Shown here piece after piece: positions 32,936 to 40,391 of a stretch of DNA of 57,816 bases. Origin of the DNA: Elusimicrobiota bacterium (GTDB taxonomy: Bacteria; Elusimicrobiota; Elusimicrobia; UBA1565; UBA9628). How positions within the stretch are numbered: position 1 is the first letter of the stretch; each line of letters opens with the position of its first letter. A model generated the notes under the pieces. That model was not told the origin of the DNA. It saw only the letters and a list, made by a program, of their open reading frames with translations, and did not search any database. The stretch spans positions 1 through 57,816 of the forward strand of contig JAPLKL010000073.1 of the NCBI GenBank assembly GCA_026388095.1. The letters run 5' to 3'. The position numbers and the translations under genes were made by a program.

Positions 32936-33948
32936 GGACGGTCCGCTGCGGCCGCGCAGCGAAAGCCGTTCGTCTCGGCCCTGCCCTCGGGGAAGAACCA
33001 GTCCCGGCTGGCGGCGCGGCAGGCCCCCGCGGAGCTCGACCATGAGCCCCCGCGCAGCACGCGCATGGTCCCGGAGGGCGGACCGCGGGGGTTCTTGGGC
33101 TCAGTCCCGACATAGCCCTCGGCGTACCAGTCCGCGACCCATTGCGCGGCATTGCCCTGCATGTCATGGAGGCCGTAGGGGTTGGGCTTCTTCTGTCCCA
33201 CGGGATGCGTCCGGCCCTCGGAGTTGTTGGAGAACCAAGCGTGGCTGCTCAGCCGGACTTCGTTGTCGCCGAAGGAGTACCTGGCCTCGGACTGGCCCCG
33301 CGCCGCCTTCTCCCATTCCGCCTCCGTGGGCAGGCGCTTGCCCGCCCAGGCGCAATAGGCCTCGGCCTCGTTCCAGTCCACGAACACCACCGGGTGGGTG
33401 TCCTGGTTCCAGGCCGGCTGGATGGGCAGGCTGCGGCCCGTGGCCTGGACGAAAGCCCGGAACTGCGCGACGGTCACCGGGAATTTGTCGATGCTGTAGG
33501 CGTCCAGGAAGACCTGGTGGCGGGGATGCTCGTTGGGGTTGCCCTCCTCGTCGGGAGAGCCCATCCGGAACGGCCCCGCCGGGATCAGGGCCATGTCGCG
33601 CCGCGGAGCCGGGCCGCCCGCCGGCGCGGGGCGGGCCTCGACGGCCACGAGGCAATCCTCGCAGGAGAGCTCCGGGTGGTCCTTGGCCACGTCCCAGACG
33701 GCGGTCTTCTCCCCGGAGGCCGTGACCCGCCCCACGTCGCCCGTCACCGCCGTGGGGATGATGGCGAAGGTCTGCCCGCCGTCCTCGGAGACCTTGAAGC
33801 CGACCTCCAAGGCCTCGGACTTCTGGCCGTCGAGCCGGTAGCTGATCTGGACCAGCCCTTGCTCGTCCTGGGTGAAGCCGACGCCGCCGAGCGCGGCGGC
33901 CGCGGCGCGGCCGGCCAGGAGCAGCAGGGCTAGCGCTGGGGCGGGCAT
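32932..33948 (-). CDS. Exported formylglycine-generating-enzyme (SUMF1)-like protein
   Basis: 338 residues. A signal-peptide-like start (PAPALALLLLAGRAAAAALG) is followed by a beta-rich N-terminal domain (about 20-110). The FGE-sulfatase domain follows: MALIPAGPFRMGS, PVTVAQFRAFV, WNEAEAYCAWAGKRLPTEAE, GLHDMQGNAAQWVADWY and LRGGSWSS. Many such proteins are not sulfatase activators but oxygenases or ligand-binding C-type-lectin-like folds, and the true copper-binding cysteine pair is not evident. No sulfatase gene is nearby. It lies 10 bases after the AAA+ gene and overlaps the radical SAM gene. Confidence 0.85.
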   Translation of the reverse strand: MPAPALALLLLAGRAAAAALGGVGFTQDEQGLVQISYRLDGQKSEALEVGFKVSEDGGQTFAIIPTAVTGDVGRVTASGEKTAVWDVAKDHPELSCEDCLVAVEARPAPAGGPAPRRDMALIPAGPFRMGSPDEEGNPNEHPRHQVFLDAYSIDKFPVTVAQFRAFVQATGRSLPIQPAWNQDTHPVVFVDWNEAEAYCAWAGKRLPTEAEWEKAARGQSEARYSFGDNEVRLSSHAWFSNNSEGRTHPVGQKKPNPYGLHDMQGNAAQWVADWYAEGYVGTEPKNPRGPPSGTMRVLRGGSWSSSAGACRAASRDWFFPEGRAETNGFRCAAAADRP

Positions 33949-33958
33949 GGGGGTGTTC

Positions 33959-35437
33959 TCAATAGTTGGGCCTGGACCGCGAAGCGCGGGTGGCCCGGTC
34001 GAAGGCCCAGTCGCGGATGGCCTTGATCTGCTCGCTCATGGTCTTGGAGAGCGGGACCATGCTCGTGGTGTGGCGCGTGATGTCGTCAGTGCCCAGCCGC
34101 CGCTTCTCCTCGACCGCGTCTATCCGGGCCGCGATGATGGCCTGTTCGATCTCGGCCCCGCTCCAGCCCTGGGTATGGACCAGGATGCGGTCGATGTTGA
34201 TCTCCTTGGGGTCGGCCCCGTTCAAGCCCAGATGGATCCGGACGATCTCGCGGCGCTCGTCCTCGGTGGGCAGGTCGCAGAAGAAGACCTGGTCGAAGCG
34301 GCCTTTGCGGATGATCTCGGCGGGCAGCTTCTCGATGTGATTGGCCGTGGCCGCGACGAAGACCAGGGGGGGCTTCTCCTGCATCCAGGTCAGGAAGGCC
34401 GAGAACATCATGGATTGGTCCGAGGCCACGTCCTTCGGCGCGCCCAGGGCCGCCTCCATCTCGTCGATCCAGAGCACCGCGGGCGCCACGGCCTCGATGG
34501 TGCTCAGGGCCCGGTGGAACGCGGCCTCCGGCGTGCCGTAGAGGCCGGAGAAGACCAAGTTCATGTCCAGCCGGAACAGCGGCACCTTCCAGAGGCTCGC
34601 GATGGCCTTGGCCATCATGCTCTTGCCGCAGCCGCTGACGCCCATCATGAGCACGCCCCGGGGGACCGGCAGGCCGGCCCTGACCGCGTCCTGGGTGAAG
34701 AGGGATTTTCGCTTGGCGGCCCAATCCTTCACGTTCTCCAGGCCGCCGACCCGCTCGATGTCGAAAGGCACCGCGATATACTCCAGGAAGCCCGACTTCT
34801 TGGCCAGCACCTTCTTCTCGGCGAAGATCTCCGCGAGCAGGGTCTTGTCCGAGGCGTCGTCGCGGCTGAAGGCCCGGTGCATGACGTGGTCGACTTCGTT
34901 GAGGGTCAGCCCGCGCAGCGCCATGGAGACCTCCGGCTGCAGCTCCGCCGATAGCCGCGCGCGGGGGTACTGCTTCTGGACCAGCTGGGCTCTCTGCAGC
35001 AGCTCATCCGGGGCCGGCATCTCGACATCGACGAGGCAGAGCTCCTTCTCCAAGGTCGGGGGCAGGACCGCCACCGGGGAGACGATGACGAGGCAGGTCC
35101 GGCCGGAGGCCACGAAGGCGCGATAGGCGTCGCGCAGGGCCCGCACGACCCGGGCGTCGTCCATGAAAGCCGAGAGGTCCTTCATCACGATGAAGCCGCC
35201 GACGGGATGGGCGATGATGTGACGCAGCGCCGCCACGGGGTCGCGGGTGTCCACGTCCGCGGGCGCCGGCTCCAGGCCGCGCACGCAGTCCCAGGCCGCC
35301 AGCGTCCCGCCCGGGAAGAATTCCGGCAGCAGGCAGCGCAGGGCCTCGCAGGCGCGGTCCTCTTCCGGCGTGTGCAGATAGAGCAGCGGATGGCGGCCGC
35401 GCAGCGCCTCGCGGATCTGGTCGAGGAACAGCCTCAT
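33959..35437 (-). CDS. AAA+ ATPase, Ycf46-like
   Basis: 492 residues. The N-terminal half (about 1-215) is the degenerate P-loop-like domain typical of Ycf46/FtsH-related proteins (LYLHTPEEDRACEALR). The second half is a full AAA+ module: Walker A GVSGCGKSMMAKA, Walker B VLWIDEMEA, sensor 1 VAATAN and an arginine finger region (IRKGRFDQVFF). It has no protease domain and no membrane helix, so it is not FtsH. The family has a poorly defined role; plastid and cyanobacterial members affect carbon uptake. Here it sits between a membrane TPR protein and an FGE-like exported protein. Confidence 0.85.
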   Translation of the reverse strand: MRLFLDQIREALRGRHPLLYLHTPEEDRACEALRCLLPEFFPGGTLAAWDCVRGLEPAPADVDTRDPVAALRHIIAHPVGGFIVMKDLSAFMDDARVVRALRDAYRAFVASGRTCLVIVSPVAVLPPTLEKELCLVDVEMPAPDELLQRAQLVQKQYPRARLSAELQPEVSMALRGLTLNEVDHVMHRAFSRDDASDKTLLAEIFAEKKVLAKKSGFLEYIAVPFDIERVGGLENVKDWAAKRKSLFTQDAVRAGLPVPRGVLMMGVSGCGKSMMAKAIASLWKVPLFRLDMNLVFSGLYGTPEAAFHRALSTIEAVAPAVLWIDEMEAALGAPKDVASDQSMMFSAFLTWMQEKPPLVFVAATANHIEKLPAEIIRKGRFDQVFFCDLPTEDERREIVRIHLGLNGADPKEINIDRILVHTQGWSGAEIEQAIIAARIDAVEEKRRLGTDDITRHTTSMVPLSKTMSEQIKAIRDWAFDRATRASRSRPNY

Positions 35438-35461
35438 GGGATGGCCTCCGTGGTCGTCATA

Positions 35462-36865
35462 TCACCTGGTCTCGGACATGTTCCGCAGGCGCTCGGTCGC
35501 CTCCTGATGGTCGGGGAAGCGGCGGAGGATCTCGTCGTAGACGTCCCGAGCCTCCCGGCTGAGCCCCACCTCCTCGCAGACGAGGGCGTAGAGCGCGTAG
35601 AGCTCCGGCGCCTCGGCGAGGCCGACCGTCAGCTTGATGTGCTGGAAGAGCCTGCCCGCGGTCTGGATGTCCTTGCGCCGATGGCAGAGGCGCAGGGCCA
35701 GCGTCAAGTCCATCCGGCTCGGGGCTTCCAAGCGGGTCTCCAGCAGGGCCTTGAGCGCGGCCGCGTCCTCCCCGGCCTGCATCAAGGCCTCGGCCAGGGC
35801 GATCCGGTCCGCGTCCGGGACCGCGGCGAGATTGAGCTTTCCGATGCGCCCGAGCTCCTTGTGACAGGCCACGAAGAGCGGGTAGTCGGAGGCTTCCGTG
35901 GGCCGCTTCATGCCGATCAGCGCCAGCGCCGTCTCAGGGTCCTGGAGCGCGTAGAAAGCCGCGGCGTAGGCCGTGTGGAATTGCGCCTGCCTGCGGACCT
36001 TGGCCTGAGCCAGGAACTCGGGGACCTTGTCCGCGGCCCGGTAGACTCCGGCCACCAAGCGGCAGTCGCCCGCGCTGCCCGCCGCCCTCTGGGCGACCGC
36101 CGAGTTGAGCAGGGCCAGGGCGTCCTCGTGGCCGCCGAGCCGGGAGAGTTCCGCGGCCACGAGCAAAGTCTCGACGTAGACCTCGGCGGGAGGCCGCCCG
36201 CCGCGCCCGGCGATGACGGTCTGCAGGGCCTGGCCCAGCGCCTTTTCCCGTGGAGACAGGCCCTGCTTGCCGCGCAGCAGCGCGGCCGCGACTTCCCAGG
36301 CGCCGAGCTTCAGGAAGCTTTGGGCATAGCCGGCCAGGAACTCGTCGGGCCGGCCTTGGCAGCGGCTGAGGAAATCGGAGGCCTTGTTGGCCCGCAGGAC
36401 GTAATCCGCCAAGGCGTCGCGCTTGGCTTCGTCCGCCGCTCCCGCCAGCAGCGCGGCCTCGTCGTCGGGGCTGGGCGGCGGCGGGGCCGCGGCCTTGAGC
36501 CGCTCGGCTTCGGCCTTGAGCCGCTCCGCCTCGGCCTTCCGTTTCTTCATGGTCTTGTCCGCGGCCAGGGCCCCGAGCGCGAGGAGCAGGGCCGCGCCCA
36601 GCGCGGCGTAGAATCCGAGCCGGCTTTTTTGCGGCGCCGGGGCCGGGGCCGGGGCGGGGGCCGGCGCGGTCGAGACCACCACGAGGGCCTGCTGCGTGGA
36701 CTGCGCGGCCAGGGCTTGGCGGTATTTCTCGGCCGCCTGCCCGTCTATGCGCCCCGGCGGGCTGACCTCCCGCAGCGTGGCTTGGTCATCCTGGGCCGGC
36801 GCCGGGCGGCAGGGCAGGACGAGGCAAGCCGCGCCCAAGAGCCAAGACAGCCGAAAGTCCCGCAT
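35462..36865 (-). CDS. TPR-like exported/membrane protein
   Basis: 467 residues. It has a signal peptide (MRDFRLSWLLGAACLVLPC, then APAQ), a Pro/Ala repeat linker, a transmembrane helix (about 85-103), a charged Lys/Glu/Arg heptad stretch (KKRKAEAERLKAEAERLK), and then a long alpha-solenoid ending in clear TPR-like units (REARDVYDEILRRFPDHQEA). I start at the ATG at 36865. Thirty extra upstream codons would run into the divergent rfbH gene. First of a leftward four-gene operon (TPR, AAA+, FGE-like, radical SAM). Confidence 0.65.
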   Translation of the reverse strand: MRDFRLSWLLGAACLVLPCRPAPAQDDQATLREVSPPGRIDGQAAEKYRQALAAQSTQQALVVVSTAPAPAPAPAPAPQKSRLGFYAALGAALLLALGALAADKTMKKRKAEAERLKAEAERLKAAAPPPPSPDDEAALLAGAADEAKRDALADYVLRANKASDFLSRCQGRPDEFLAGYAQSFLKLGAWEVAAALLRGKQGLSPREKALGQALQTVIAGRGGRPPAEVYVETLLVAAELSRLGGHEDALALLNSAVAQRAAGSAGDCRLVAGVYRAADKVPEFLAQAKVRRQAQFHTAYAAAFYALQDPETALALIGMKRPTEASDYPLFVACHKELGRIGKLNLAAVPDADRIALAEALMQAGEDAAALKALLETRLEAPSRMDLTLALRLCHRRKDIQTAGRLFQHIKLTVGLAEAPELYALYALVCEEVGLSREARDVYDEILRRFPDHQEATERLRNMSETR

Positions 36866-36872
36866 TTGTCTT

Positions 36873-36882
36873 ATGGTATCAT
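36873..36882. promoter_or_regulatory. Shared divergent -10 (ATGGTATCAT)
   Basis: Only 25 bases separate the start codons of the leftward TPR gene (36865) and rightward rfbH (36891). Read rightward the site is TGGTATCAT (36874-36882), 8 bases before the rfbH ATG. Read leftward it is TGATACCAT (36873-36881), 7 bases before the other ATG. The surrounding TTATGGTATCATAA is nearly palindromic, so both genes appear to use overlapping, near-leaderless promoters. Confidence 0.55.
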
Positions 36883-36890
36883 AAGTCGGG

Positions 36891-38213
36891 ATGGATACGC
36901 TGGATCCCCGTAGGCGGCAGATCCTGGACTTGGTGGAGCAGTATGCCCGGGACAAGTTCGGCGCGCCGCCGTTCGCGGCGGACCGGGACTTGGTCCATTA
37001 CGCGGGCCGGGTGTTCGACGGTCAGGAGCTGCGTTGCGCGACCGAGGCGGTCCTCGATTTCTTCCTGACCGCGAACCGCTTCGCCGAGCGCTTCGAAGCG
37101 GACTTCGCCGACTTCTTCGGAGCGCCCGGAGCCTATCTGGTCAACTCGGGCTCTTCCGCCAACCTCGTGGCCCTCACCGCCTTGACCTCCCCCAAGCTGG
37201 GCGAGCGGCGCCTGCGGCCGGGAGACGAGGTCCTCACCGTGGCCGCGGGCTTCCCCACCACTCTGGCGCCGATCGTGCAGAACCGGCTCGTCCCGGTCTT
37301 CGTGGACGTGGGCATCGGCGACTACACGGCGCTGCCGGAGCGCATCGCGCAAGCCGTGGGTCCCAAGACCCGGGCCATCATGATGGCTCACACCATGGGC
37401 AACCCTTTCGACCTCGACGCCGTCAGCGCCGTGGTCAAGAAGCACGACCTCTGGCTCATCGAGGACAACTGCGACGCCCTGGGCTCCACCTATCGCGGCC
37501 GGCTGACCGGGACCTTCGGCCATCTGGCGACCTTCTCCTTCTATCCGGCGCATCACATCACCATGGGGGAAGGCGGCTGCGTCATCGCGGCCGGCCAGAG
37601 CGCGGAGGAGTTGGGCCGCATCGTGCGCTCCCTGCGCGACTGGGGCCGCGACTGCTACTGCGCGGGCGGGGAGAACAACACCTGCGGCAAGCGCTTCTCG
37701 CAGCAGTTCGGGACGCTTCCGTCCGGTTTCGACCACAAATACGTCTATTCGCATATCGGCTACAACCTCAAGCTGACGGACCTGCAGGCGGCGATCGGCT
37801 GCGCGCAATGGCAGAAGCTCCCCGGATTCATCGCCCGGCGCAAGGAGAACTTCGCGTACCTCAGGAAGGCCCTGGCCCCCTACGAGGACCGCTTGGTCCT
37901 GCCGGTCGCGACGCCCGGCTCGGACCCCGCTTGGTTCGGTTTCGTGATCACGGTCCGCGAGGGCGCGGGATTTTCGCGGACCGAATTGCAGCGGCATCTC
38001 GAGGAGCGCAGGATCGAGACGCGGGCGCTCTTCGCCGGCAACCTGCTGCGCCACCCCGCCTTCCTGGACATCCCGCATCGCGTCTGCGGCGGCTTGGCCA
38101 ACACGGACCGCATCACGGAGTCCACCTTCTTCGTCGGGGTCTACCCCGGGCTCGACGCGCCGAGGCTCGAGCACATGGCCGAGGCCTTCCGGGGCTTCCT
38201 GAAGAAGCGCTGA
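36891..38213 (+). CDS. rfbH: CDP-4-keto-6-deoxy-D-glucose 3-dehydratase (E1, RfbH/AscC)
   Basis: A 440-residue PMP-dependent dehydratase of the DegT aminotransferase fold. It removes the C3 hydroxyl during 3,6-dideoxyhexose synthesis. Diagnostic features are the catalytic His replacing the usual PLP lysine in SFYPAHHITMGEGG, and the iron-sulfur cysteines: one in EDNCDALGS, and DCYCAGGENNTC giving Cys-x1-Cys-x7-Cys as in characterised E1 enzymes. Length fits the family (about 437). The partner reductase gene follows 14 bases later. RfbF, RfbG and likely epimerase and reductase genes are at 42.4-45.5 kb on the other strand. Confidence 0.92.
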   Translation: MDTLDPRRRQILDLVEQYARDKFGAPPFAADRDLVHYAGRVFDGQELRCATEAVLDFFLTANRFAERFEADFADFFGAPGAYLVNSGSSANLVALTALTSPKLGERRLRPGDEVLTVAAGFPTTLAPIVQNRLVPVFVDVGIGDYTALPERIAQAVGPKTRAIMMAHTMGNPFDLDAVSAVVKKHDLWLIEDNCDALGSTYRGRLTGTFGHLATFSFYPAHHITMGEGGCVIAAGQSAEELGRIVRSLRDWGRDCYCAGGENNTCGKRFSQQFGTLPSGFDHKYVYSHIGYNLKLTDLQAAIGCAQWQKLPGFIARRKENFAYLRKALAPYEDRLVLPVATPGSDPAWFGFVITVREGAGFSRTELQRHLEERRIETRALFAGNLLRHPAFLDIPHRVCGGLANTDRITESTFFVGVYPGLDAPRLEHMAEAFRGFLKKR

Positions 38214-38227
38214 GGGCGCCGACCGCC

Positions 38228-38959
38228 ATGGCCACGCCCCGCAAGCTGCGCTGCACGGTGTCCGAGATCCTGGACCACGGGGACCGCGTCTATACGCTGC
38301 GCCTCAAGCCCGAGTTCCCCGCGCCGCGCTTCACGGCCGGGCAGTTCCTGCACTTGGCCATAGACCCTTACGACCCTTCCGCCTTCTGGCCGGATTCCCG
38401 GGTCTTCTCCGTGGCCAGCCCCCCTGACCAGCGGGACGGTCTGGAGATCCTCTATTCCGTGGTGGGGCGCTTCACGTCGCGCATGGAAGCGGAGCTGCGC
38501 GTCGGCAGCGAGGTCTGGGCCAAGCTGCCCTACGGGGAGTTCGTGGTGGCGGCCTTGCCGGGGACCGAGGCGGCGCTGCTCGCCGGCGGGACCGGGGTGA
38601 GCGCTTTCACGGCCTTCCTGCGGGGCTATGCCGCCTGCGGAGGCGACGACGGCTCGCGCGTCCACCTCTTCTACGGCGCCCGGCACCCGGGACTCCTGCT
38701 CTTCCGCGGGCTCCTGCAGCGACTCGCGCTGGCGCGGCCGACCCTCCGGGCGACGTTCTTCGCGGAGTCCGGAGCCGCGCCGGGACAGGGCGTGGAGCCG
38801 GGGCGGCTCTCTCTGGCCGCCGCCTGGTCCGCCCTGCAGCGGCCCGCCGCGGCCACCTACTACCTCTCCGGCCCGCCGGCCATGATCCGGGGGTTGGGCG
38901 CGGAGCTGGCCGCGCGCGGCATACCGCCGGAGCGGATCCGGGTGGACGCCTGGGACTAG
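38228..38959 (+). CDS. E3-type FAD/NAD(P)H reductase for the E1 dehydratase, lacking the ferredoxin domain
   Basis: 243 residues with ferredoxin-reductase architecture: an FAD-binding barrel (RVFSVASPP) followed by an NAD-binding domain (LLAGGTGVSAFTAF; YYLSGPPAMIRGL). It directly follows rfbH and is probably the reductase that feeds electrons to E1 (the RfbI/AscD role). Classical E3 is about 330 residues with an N-terminal plant-type [2Fe-2S] domain. That domain and its four cysteines are absent here, so another carrier may be needed. The TAG stop lies in the left CTAG of hairpin element 2. Confidence 0.8.
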   Translation: MATPRKLRCTVSEILDHGDRVYTLRLKPEFPAPRFTAGQFLHLAIDPYDPSAFWPDSRVFSVASPPDQRDGLEILYSVVGRFTSRMEAELRVGSEVWAKLPYGEFVVAALPGTEAALLAGGTGVSAFTAFLRGYAACGGDDGSRVHLFYGARHPGLLLFRGLLQRLALARPTLRATFFAESGAAPGQGVEPGRLSLAAAWSALQRPAAATYYLSGPPAMIRGLGAELAARGIPPERIRVDAWD

Positions 38960-39438
38960 CCGGCTGCTGACAGGCCCGCAAGAGCTCCGGGGCCGCATGC
39001 CGGTCCGTACCCGTATGCCAACTGGCCGGCCAGTTGATGCAAGAGGGCAGTCCTTCGAGGCCACTGTGTCCGGACACAGTATGGCCCAGGGTATGGACCA
39101 GGCGGATAGCTGACAGACCAGGCTCGGTGTCCCGCTTTGATCTCAGCCTGGCGCCTGATGCGCAGCATCAGGCGCAACCGACCCACGCATCCGCCCGTAA
39201 GGAAGTCGGGCAGGTGCCGTGCGTCCACAAGACACGGAAGCGGGTCGGCAGGACCGCTTCATCCCGACACGCCTAACGCTGTCTTCCCCGATAGCGCAAG
39301 ACCGGCAGGCCGCATTGTGCTGCTGCAAAAGACAGCAGAGCAAGAATGGTTCTGCCGCCCGGACACTTCGTGTCCGGGCGGTTGCGGGCGAGCAAAGCTC
39401 GCCCGCGAGCCAGACGGACATTCTCAGCGCCCAGCTAG
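38956..39438. mobile_element. CTAG-ended hairpin-array element 2 (483 bp)
   Basis: It fills the 475-base gap between two convergent genes. The left end CTAGCCGGCTGCTGACA (38956-38972) matches the end of element 1 at 15 of 17 positions; the right end TCAGCGCCCAGCTAG (39424-39438) matches at 13 of 15. Inside are palindromes/hairpins at 39019-39036, 39063-39080, 39151-39175, 39355-39381 and 39384-39406. Shared with element 1: ACTGTGTCCGGACACAGT, GCGCAACCGACCC after a GCGC hairpin, and GGTTCTGCCGCCC (inverted there). Both end CTAGs supply stop codons (rightward reductase, leftward methyltransferase). ORFs inside look spurious. Confidence 0.75.
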
Positions 39439-40391
39439 CGCCGCTCCGGCTCTTTGACGGCGTAGACCTCGACGGTCCCGCCCTGCCGCAGGGCGGCGTC
39501 CAGGACCGTCAGCAGCAGGGCCAGGGGCAGGAGCACCGGCAGCAGGGACAGGGCCAATAGGCAGGCCAGGGGATGACGCCGAGCCGTCCCGCTCCTGGCG
39601 CTGGGCGCCTTGAGCAGGTCGTAGAGGAGGTTCTTGGGCAATCCCAGCGCGTTGTAGGCGCTCTGCAGCCAGCCGAAGGGGTTCTGCTCCAGGCAGAAGT
39701 GGTCTCTGCGCACGACGCGGAAGGAGTGCCGCGCGAGCAGGGCCTGCAAAGAGCGGGGCCCGAAATGGAAGCAGTGGCGGGGCAGGTCGAGATGGAACCA
39801 GTGCCGGCCGAAGAGGCGCGCCTGCCAGCTGTCGTAGTTGGGCACGGCCAGGAGCAGGACCCCGGCCGGGCTCAGGAGCCGGCGCGCCCGGGCCAGGGCC
39901 TCGGCCGGGTCCGGGAGATGCTCCAGGCTGTGCCAGAAGATGACGGCCTGGTAGCGGCCCGCCTCCTCCGGCAGGTCCTGAAAGCCTCCGGTCCTCACGT
40001 CCAGGCCAAGGCGGTGGCGGGCGTGCCAGGCCGCCTCCGCGTTGAGCTCGACTCCGTGCGCCTGGTAGCCCAGCGAGCGCAGGCTGTCCAGCATGATGCC
40101 TCGGCCGCAGCCCACGTCCAGCACGGGCCCCAGGAGGGGGACCTGGCCGCTGATGCGCCGTGCGCGGCGCCAGCGGAAGAGGCGGGTCAGCAGCTCGAAG
40201 AGGCGGTTGAAGCGCACGTTCTCCCGGCCGTAGTAGGAGGGCGGGTACCAGCGGCCGAGCTCATCCGGGGGAAGGGCGGGCCAAGTGCGGCCCAGGCCGC
40301 AGCCCGGACAGCGGGGGACTTGGAAGCCGGCGTCCCCTTCGGGGACGGCGCGCCCTGGCGCGCCGCAGCAGGGACAGTCGGGCAGGGTCAT
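39435..40391 (-). CDS. SAM-dependent methyltransferase with zinc ribbon and membrane tail
   Basis: 318 residues. The N-terminus has a zinc-ribbon-like CPCCG...CPGCG pair (residues 6-9 and 30-33). A class I methyltransferase follows (VLDVGCGRGIMLDSL; FWHSLEHLPDP; LLLAVPNYDSW). Near the C-terminus is a hydrophobic hairpin (LLALSLLPVLLPLALLLTVL) that could anchor it to the membrane. Such enzymes modify sugars or lipid-linked glycans in O-antigen loci. The ATG at 40391 overlaps the stop of the GT-C gene; a longer frame upstream is a shadow. Its stop codon lies in the end of hairpin element 2. Confidence 0.82.
   Translation of the reverse strand: MTLPDCPCCGAPGRAVPEGDAGFQVPRCPGCGLGRTWPALPPDELGRWYPPSYYGRENVRFNRLFELLTRLFRWRRARRISGQVPLLGPVLDVGCGRGIMLDSLRSLGYQAHGVELNAEAAWHARHRLGLDVRTGGFQDLPEEAGRYQAVIFWHSLEHLPDPAEALARARRLLSPAGVLLLAVPNYDSWQARLFGRHWFHLDLPRHCFHFGPRSLQALLARHSFRVVRRDHFCLEQNPFGWLQSAYNALGLPKNLLYDLLKAPSARSGTARRHPLACLLALSLLPVLLPLALLLTVLDAALRQGGTVEVYAVKEPERR

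Noticed and set aside
38960-39434. Small ORFs inside hairpin element 2 (for example 39034-39276 and 39143-39421)
   Set aside because: They lack ribosome-binding sites and recognisable domains, and their reading is dictated by inverted repeats.
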